NCBI GenBank assembly: GCA_963780815.1
Contig: CAWADG010000005.1
Span: forward strand, 62,001 to 126,000
DNA from: VRUE01 sp963780815
Lineage (GTDB): Bacteria; Actinomycetota; Thermoleophilia; Solirubrobacterales; 70-9
Direction: 5' to 3'
DNA: 64,000 bases
In this document: piece by piece, positions 59,379-64,000 of the stretch
Position numbering within the stretch: position 1 is the first letter of the stretch
How the letters are laid out: every line of letters begins with the position of its first letter
Position numbers and translations under genes: made by a program
Notes under the pieces: model-generated
Told to the model about the DNA's origin: nothing
The model's database searches: none
What the model saw: the letters and a program-made list of their open reading frames with translations, nothing else

Positions 59379-59846
59379 ATGCGCACGCACCGTCTCGAGC
59401 GCAGCCAATCGGTCCGGGTCCCGGTCGAAAAGGCCTTCGCCGTCTACGGCGACACGCTGAACCTCGAGCCGATGACTCCGCCCTGGCTCCACTTCCACGT
59501 CACCAACGCCGGCCCGGTGACGATGGAGCCCGGCGCTCTCCTCCACTACCGGCTGCGGCTGCACGGGGTGCCGATCCGGTGGACGACGAGGATCGAGACC
59601 TGGGAGCCGCCGGCCCGGTTCGTCGACACCCAGCTGCGCGGGCCCTACGCCCTCTGGCAGCACACGCACGAGTTCGAGCCGGACCGGTCCGGTTGCACGC
59701 TCATCCACGACCGCGTCCGCTACGCGATCCCCTACGGCCCGCTCGGGTGGCTCGCCCACCGGCTCTTCGTCCGCCGCGACCTCGAGCGGATCTTCGACTA
59801 CCGGGCGACGGCCTTCGCCCGCCTGGTCGAGGATGGAGCGGCGTAG
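59379..59846 (+). CDS. SRPBCC-family (START-like) ligand-binding protein
   Basis: 155 residues from ATG 59379. HRLERSQSVRVPVEKAFAVY starts the fold, LHYRLRLHGVPIRWTTRIETWEPPARFVD forms the central sheet (written here in parts: LHYRLRLHGVPI, RWTTRIETWEP), and LGWLAHRLFVRRDLERIFDY is the long C-terminal helix. Members bind hydrophobic ligands; some pair with SDR/NmrA proteins, as here. TACCCT upstream suggests a near-leaderless mRNA. Confidence 0.83.
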   Translation: MRTHRLERSQSVRVPVEKAFAVYGDTLNLEPMTPPWLHFHVTNAGPVTMEPGALLHYRLRLHGVPIRWTTRIETWEPPARFVDTQLRGPYALWQHTHEFEPDRSGCTLIHDRVRYAIPYGPLGWLAHRLFVRRDLERIFDYRATAFARLVEDGAA

Positions 59847-59864
59847 GGCCGGCGATCGGCCCGC

Positions 59865-60302
59865 TCAGGGTGCCTGGCCGCCGCCGAGCTCGGGCGGAAG
59901 CGCTTTCAGCCCGTCGGGGTACTGGCGGCGGATCTGCTCCTCGCTCATCTCGAGAGTGCTCGCCACCTCATTCGGGGTGCCGAAGATCAGCCACAGCTGG
60001 TCGTCGTCGGTGTCGTTGAACGGCTGGCGGACGGTCTCGGGCTCGACCAGGACCGCGCTCAGCGGTTCGAGGGTGAGGACGTCGTCGTCGACGTGGATCC
60101 GGCCCGTCCCCTCGAGCACGATGTAGAGCTCGACCGTGACCCGGTGCCGGTGGCGGGTCGAGGCCTGGCCCGGCCGCAGGCGCCAGAGCCTTGCGCCGAG
60201 GGTCTCGGCGCCGAGCTGGCGCCCGAGGTCGGTGTTGAGGACCCCCATCTGGTTCGAGGGGCGCCAGAAGGCGTCGGCGGCGGGGAGGACGCTGTAGGCC
60301 AT
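59865..60302 (-). CDS. Cupin-domain protein
   Basis: 145 residues from ATG 60302, with TAAGCT exactly six bases upstream. Cupin motif 1: STRHRHRVTVELYIVLEGTG; motif 2: LEPLSAVLVEPETVRQPFND, where the usual His is replaced (VRQPFN), so metal binding may be partial. A helical tail (SEEQIRRQYPDGLKALPPEL) follows. No reaction assigned. Nine bases upstream of it on the same strand ends a different unit (60312). Confidence 0.82.
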   Translation of the reverse strand: MAYSVLPAADAFWRPSNQMGVLNTDLGRQLGAETLGARLWRLRPGQASTRHRHRVTVELYIVLEGTGRIHVDDDVLTLEPLSAVLVEPETVRQPFNDTDDDQLWLIFGTPNEVASTLEMSEEQIRRQYPDGLKALPPELGGGQAP

Positions 60303-60311
60303 CGCTCGAGC

Positions 60312-61214
60312 TTAGGGGGCCGCCGCCAGCCAGCGGCGCTCTTTGGCAAGCATCACCGGCGTCGCGAGGAGACTGCCGAGGCGTCGCCGGACACCCCGCG
60401 CCGGCAGCAGCTTCGCAAGCTGCCGGTACTCGCGCGAGACGTCGCTCGAGCGGAAGGTGGAGGCGATCATCCCGAGCAGCTCGGCGGGCTCCATGATCGC
60501 GGTCCTCGCCAGCTCCCGCCCCGCTGCGGTGATCCGCAGCTCCGCCGGGTAGCGGCGAGCCGGCGGCGGGCGCAGCGGGCCGGCGAGCGCCTCCGCGACC
60601 GCGGCGGCGAGCTCTGCCTGGATCGCGGCCGGGTCCTCCGAGCGCGCCTGCCCCCGGGCCAGGCCCTCCTTGGTCGCGACCAGGCGGGCGCCGCCGAGCT
60701 CGCCATCGCCGAACGTCTCGAGCATCCGGCTGTCGCCGCCGACGACCAGTGCCGGGATCCTCTCGGCGGCAAGGCCCTGGGCGAAGACCTGGGTCTCGCT
60801 CAGCGACTCGCCGTCGAGCAGCACCTCCATTTCCCAGATGAAGGTGTGCGAGCAGAACCCGAGCTTCGTCGGGGTGCTGGCGTGGTGGCCGATCAGGACG
60901 ACCGCGTCGAGCTCGCCACCCCCGGCGGCCTTCGTGAACGAGGGTTCGGCCTCGGTCAGCGCCAGGTCGGCGATCGGCCGCACTTCGACCCCGGCCGGCA
61001 TCCGCTCGCGTTCGATGTTGGTGCCGACCATGTGCCAATCGCCGACGCTGACCCGGTCGGCGCCGCCCTCACGCAGCGCGGCGACCACGGCCAGGACCTC
61101 GTCCGTCATCAGCCGCCGGCCCCTCGCGTAGGCGGCCGGGTGCGAGGGCAGGCAGTCGCGGTAGTCCTCGATTCCGGCGATCCCCTCCATGTCGGTGGCG
61201 ACGAGGACGTTCAC
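60312..61214 (-). CDS. M55-family D-aminopeptidase (DppA-like)
   Basis: 300 residues from GTG 61214, with TAGGGT eight bases upstream. The N-terminus VLVATDMEGIAGI carries the Asp and Glu zinc ligands of M55; GDWHMVGTNIERERMP and VVLIGHHAST supply the His and structural residues. DppA-type enzymes release D-amino acids from peptides in the cytoplasm, for peptidoglycan or D-peptide recycling. A longer frame to 62309 is antisense to the DUF2855 gene and rejected. Confidence 0.86.
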   Translation of the reverse strand: MNVLVATDMEGIAGIEDYRDCLPSHPAAYARGRRLMTDEVLAVVAALREGGADRVSVGDWHMVGTNIERERMPAGVEVRPIADLALTEAEPSFTKAAGGGELDAVVLIGHHASTPTKLGFCSHTFIWEMEVLLDGESLSETQVFAQGLAAERIPALVVGGDSRMLETFGDGELGGARLVATKEGLARGQARSEDPAAIQAELAAAVAEALAGPLRPPPARRYPAELRITAAGRELARTAIMEPAELLGMIASTFRSSDVSREYRQLAKLLPARGVRRRLGSLLATPVMLAKERRWLAAAP

Positions 61215-61253
61215 GCCGCGCCACCCTAGCCAGTCTGAGAGCATCCGGCGGCG

Positions 61254-62327
61254 GTGACCGACTTTCTCGTCAAGCGCGACGACTTCCGCGAGGCCCGGAT
61301 CGCGGAGTCCGATGTCCCCGCGCTCGAGTCGGGCCAGGCTCTGCTGCGGATCGACACCTTTGGCTTGACCGCGAACAACGTCACCTACGCCGTCTTCGGA
61401 GAGGCGATGAACTACTGGGACTTCTTTCCCGCCCCCGACGGTTGGGGCCGGGTCCCGATGTGGGGCTTCGCCGAGGTCGAGGAGAGCGAGGCCGACGGGG
61501 TCGAGGCCGGCACCCGACTCTTCGGGTACCTGCCGCCGTCCTCGCACCTCCTCGTCGTCCCCATCGCCGGCGAGGGCGGCGGGTTCGTCGACGGCTCCCC
61601 GCACCGCGAGCCCCTGCCCTCTGCCTACCACCGCTACCTCGCGACCGGGTCGGACCCCTTCTACCGCGCCGACACCGAGGACGTCCAGATGCTGCTCCGC
61701 CCGCTCTTCTTCACCTCGTTCCTGATCGACGACCAGCTCGCCGACGAGGGCCTGCTCGAGAGTGGGCCGATCGTGATCTCCAGTGCCTCGAGCAAGACCG
61801 CGCTCGCCGCCGCCTTCCTCCTCGACCGGCGCGACGGCGTCGAGCTGGTCGGGCTCACCTCGCCCCGCAGCGCCGCGTTCGTCGAGGACCGCGGCATCTA
61901 CGACCGCGTCATCCCATACGACGCGATCGAATCCCTCGGCCCGGGCCCCGTCACCTTCGTCGACATCGCCGGCGACGGCGACGTGCGGATGGCGGTCCAC
62001 TCCCACTACGGCGACGACCTCGTCCGCAGCATCGCCGTCGGCGTCACTCACTGGGAGGAGTTCGGCGCCGGCGGCGGCGCCGACCTGCCGGGTCCGACGC
62101 CGTCCTTCTTCTTCGCACCCGACCGCGTCACCAAGCGCTCTGTGGACTGGGGACGGGAGGGCCTCGAGCGCAACGTGGCCGACGCCTGGCACCCGTTCTG
62201 CGAGTGGACCGGCGGCTGGCTCGAGGTGATCCGCGGCACCGGGTTCGAGGCGGTGCAGAGCGCTTTCCTCGACGTTCTCGAGGGCCGGGTCGACGCCAAG
62301 CACGCGCACGTGCTGTCGCTCGCCTAG
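61254..62327 (+). CDS. DUF2855-family protein
   Basis: 357 residues from GTG 61254. Opens as an MDR-like reductase (FGLTANNVTYAVFGEAMNYWDFFP, VPMWGFAEVEESEADGVEAG) with the characteristic NYWDFFPA of DUF2855; VISSASSKTALAAAF replaces the usual GxGxxG nucleotide loop. The family resembles zinc-free quinone-oxidoreductase-like proteins of unknown reaction. Divergent from the M55 gene. Confidence 0.83.
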   Translation: MTDFLVKRDDFREARIAESDVPALESGQALLRIDTFGLTANNVTYAVFGEAMNYWDFFPAPDGWGRVPMWGFAEVEESEADGVEAGTRLFGYLPPSSHLLVVPIAGEGGGFVDGSPHREPLPSAYHRYLATGSDPFYRADTEDVQMLLRPLFFTSFLIDDQLADEGLLESGPIVISSASSKTALAAAFLLDRRDGVELVGLTSPRSAAFVEDRGIYDRVIPYDAIESLGPGPVTFVDIAGDGDVRMAVHSHYGDDLVRSIAVGVTHWEEFGAGGGADLPGPTPSFFFAPDRVTKRSVDWGREGLERNVADAWHPFCEWTGGWLEVIRGTGFEAVQSAFLDVLEGRVDAKHAHVLSLA

Positions 62328-62358
62328 GGAGACTCTTCTTTTCCAGGCTCTGCGGTCC

Positions 62359-62364
62359 TATAGT
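62359..62364 (+). promoter_or_regulatory. -10 box of the gene at 62401
   Basis: TATAGT, followed by a leader of about 30 bases with AGGGAGG (62388-62394) six bases before GTG 62401. Unlike the many leaderless genes here, this one has a conventional leader and SD. Confidence 0.6.
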
Positions 62365-62400
62365 TCAGATTGTTCGTTCGACCGGACAGGGAGGTTCGGG

Positions 62401-63177
62401 GTGAGAAAGTGGGCACGCGTGATGGCGTTCTTGGGAGTCGCTGTCGTGCTCGCTACGGCGCTTGCCGCGACAGCGCTCGGCTCTGGCCAGACCGTCAAGG
62501 CCGGCAACCTCGTCGTCTTCGTCGACGGGGGCTTCAGCCCCCAGAAGCTGCCGCGGGCGACGCCGGCCCCGATCTCGCTACACGCCGAAACGACGCTGAA
62601 AACCGCCGACGGGACCCATCCACCCGCGGCCAAGGTCCTGTCCCTCGAATTCGACAAGCACGCCGGCATCAACACGACCGGGCTTCCGACGTGCAGCGTC
62701 GCCCGGCTCCAGAACACGCTCACCAATCAGGCGAAAGCGATCTGCGGCGACGCGCTCGTCGGCACCGGCGAAGCCGGGGCCGAGATCGCTTTCCCCGAAC
62801 AGCCGCCCTTCTTCGCCAAGGGCAAGATGCTCGTCTTCAACGGTCGCCCCAAAGGCGGCCACAAGGTCCTGATCTTCCACGTATACGCGCGGGTGCCGGC
62901 GCCGACCACGTTCGTGACCACGGCCGTGATCACCAAGGCGAGCGGCATCTACGGGACCAAAACCGAAATCATCATCCCGACGATCGTCGCCGGCCAGGGC
63001 TCGCTCACCTTCGCGAAACTGGAAATCAAGAAAGACTGGACCTACAGGGGCAAGAAGGAGCACCTGCTTCTCGCCACCTGCCCGACCGGGCGGTTCTTCA
63101 CCCGCGGAGATCTCAGTTTCTCCGACGGGACCGAGATGCGCGGCAAAGTGCTCCGCAGCTGCAGCCCCATCGGCTGA
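62401..63177 (+). CDS. Secreted protein of unknown function
   Basis: 258 residues. Signal peptide (VMAFLGVAVVLATALAATALG); the mature part is beta-rich with four Cys (LPTCSVARLQ, AKAICGDALVG, LLLATCPTG, VLRSCSPIG). ATTLKTADGTHPPAAKVLSL and LVGTGEAGAEIAFPEQPPF resemble a paralogous family often seen in Solirubrobacterales secretomes. No enzymatic motif. Own promoter and SD suggest a well-expressed exported protein. Confidence 0.78.
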   Translation: MRKWARVMAFLGVAVVLATALAATALGSGQTVKAGNLVVFVDGGFSPQKLPRATPAPISLHAETTLKTADGTHPPAAKVLSLEFDKHAGINTTGLPTCSVARLQNTLTNQAKAICGDALVGTGEAGAEIAFPEQPPFFAKGKMLVFNGRPKGGHKVLIFHVYARVPAPTTFVTTAVITKASGIYGTKTEIIIPTIVAGQGSLTFAKLEIKKDWTYRGKKEHLLLATCPTGRFFTRGDLSFSDGTEMRGKVLRSCSPIG

Positions 63178-63235
63178 CCGCTGTGTGAGCCACCTCCGAT
63201 TCGCTCGGCGGGGGCGGCTGGCAGAATGGCCGGTC

Positions 63236-64000
63236 GTGAGGCGCACTGATCCCGAACCCGAGCATCTGGACGTCCTGATCGTCGGCGCGGGCATCTCCGG
63301 GATCGCCGCCGCCAGGCACCTGACCCGCAGGTGCCCCGGGAAGAGTTACGCGATCCTCGAGTCGCGCGGCGTCAGCGGCGGCACCTGGGACCTCTACCGC
63401 TACCCGGGGGTCCGCAGCGATTCCGACATCCACACGCTGGGCTTCGGGTTCAAGCCGTGGAAGGGATCGCGGTCCCTTGCCGACGGCGACTCGATCCTCG
63501 CCTACCTCCGCGAGGCCGCGGCCGAGGCTGGGGTCGACCGCAAGATCCGCTACCACCACCGTGTCGTCCGGGTCGAGTGGTCGCCGGCCGACGCGCGCTG
63601 GGAGGTCGAGGCCGAGCGCTCCGACACGGGCGAGACGGTGCGCCTGACATCTGGGTTCGTCTGGAGCTGCAGCGGCTACTTCGCCTACGACCAGGGATAC
63701 CTGCCGGAGTTCGAGGGCACCGAGCGGTTCGCCGGCCGCATCGCCCACCCCCATCGCTGGCCCGAGGACCTCGAGTACTCGGGAAAGCGGGTCGTCGTGA
63801 TCGGCAGCGGGGCGACGGCGGTCTCGCTGGTCCCGGCGCTGGCCGAGAAGGCCGAGCAGGTGACGATGCTGCAGCGCTCCCCGAGCTACCTCTTCCCGCT
63901 CCCCGGGGTCGACCCTCTCGCCGCCAAGCTGCGACGCGTCTTGCCTCCAAAGGCCGCCTATTCGGTGATGCGCTGGAAGGACATCCTCGCCGGCTCCATC
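63236..64000 (+). CDS. Flavin-containing monooxygenase / Baeyer-Villiger-type, C-terminus beyond the window
   Basis: 255 codons from GTG 63236, still open at the window end. FAD motif VLIVGAGISGIAAARHL; GGTWDLYRYPGVRSDSDIHT, typical of BVMO/FMO proteins; the BVMO fingerprint FAGRIAHPHRWP; NADP motif VVVIGSGATAVSLVPAL. Such enzymes insert oxygen next to ketones or oxidise N or S. An ATG at 63226 is in another frame. Substrate unknown. Confidence 0.88.
   Translation, partial: MRRTDPEPEHLDVLIVGAGISGIAAARHLTRRCPGKSYAILESRGVSGGTWDLYRYPGVRSDSDIHTLGFGFKPWKGSRSLADGDSILAYLREAAAEAGVDRKIRYHHRVVRVEWSPADARWEVEAERSDTGETVRLTSGFVWSCSGYFAYDQGYLPEFEGTERFAGRIAHPHRWPEDLEYSGKRVVVIGSGATAVSLVPALAEKAEQVTMLQRSPSYLFPLPGVDPLAAKLRRVLPPKAAYSVMRWKDILAGSI

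Noticed and set aside
57995..60019. 674-codon plus-strand frame
   Set aside because: Runs across transposase, reductase and SRPBCC genes in the wrong frame.

Overview
The window is high-GC actinobacterial DNA. The gene families point to class Thermoleophilia (Solirubrobacterales-like): secreted proteins with LALFIALGG-type leaders, SCPS..LCVAV propeller repeats, RTX calcium-binding proteins, choice-of-anchor D and RCC1/FecR surface proteins. Placement is by gene style only; no rRNA or other phylogenetic marker is present. Many genes lack a Shine-Dalgarno (SD) site and instead carry a TANNNT -10 hexamer exactly six bases before the start codon, so leaderless transcription looks common.

Layout. 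1-1578 is the end-truncated gene of a secreted zinc protease. 1680-17819 is a metabolic island: two phytoene-dehydrogenase-like FAD oxidoreductases, a class III aminotransferase, an acyl-CoA dehydrogenase, an NDP-forming acyl-CoA synthetase, a GbcA-like Rieske oxygenase, two TetR regulators and a complete PotABCD-type transporter (a trypsin-like protease gene sits inside the span). Two divergent promoters in it share a 16-base inverted repeat, TTGAC-N6-GTCAA, which ties the island into a regulon. 17832-19419 holds surface and cupin genes. 19438-23928 is an OmpR-type two-component system followed by a flavin/heme membrane module (4-TM cytochrome-like protein, single-TM acidic protein, ApbE, ferric-reductase-like protein), with two matching direct-repeat sites at the same distance upstream of its start codons. 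23817-25386 has DCC and DUF2867 genes and a TetR gene with a clear operator. 25399-36747 mixes secreted proteins, PhzF, a Mur-like ligase, a nitronate monooxygenase, a holin-phosphodiesterase fusion broken by a frameshift, an MBL hydrolase, a pseudogene and a PAP2 enzyme. 36723-43681 carries an aldehyde dehydrogenase, two RTX proteins, GNAT and epimerase genes, a lipoprotein and an MFS transporter.

43727-45841 is a small RNA or micro-ORF locus ending in a strong terminator, with a group IIC-like intron inserted directly behind that terminator. 46020-52418 contains an MFS transporter fused to a cyclic-nucleotide-binding domain, a CHASE2 adenylate cyclase and an RCC1-FecR surface protein. 52529-57387 is a LexA-box-controlled imuB-DUF6504-dnaE2 mutagenesis cassette. 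It is followed by an IS481-family element that landed in what looks like the loop of a convergent terminator. 58448-64000 has an NmrA-type reductase, SRPBCC, cupin, M55 peptidase, DUF2855 and secreted-protein genes, and the start of a Baeyer-Villiger/flavin monooxygenase.

Several genes look broken by one missing base (near 26291, 33658, 35705 and 45876), each in a short homopolymer or repeat. Either this lineage is accumulating pseudogenes or the assembly has indel errors; raw reads would decide. Two further genes (12944, 59353) have no ATG, GTG or TTG at the expected start.
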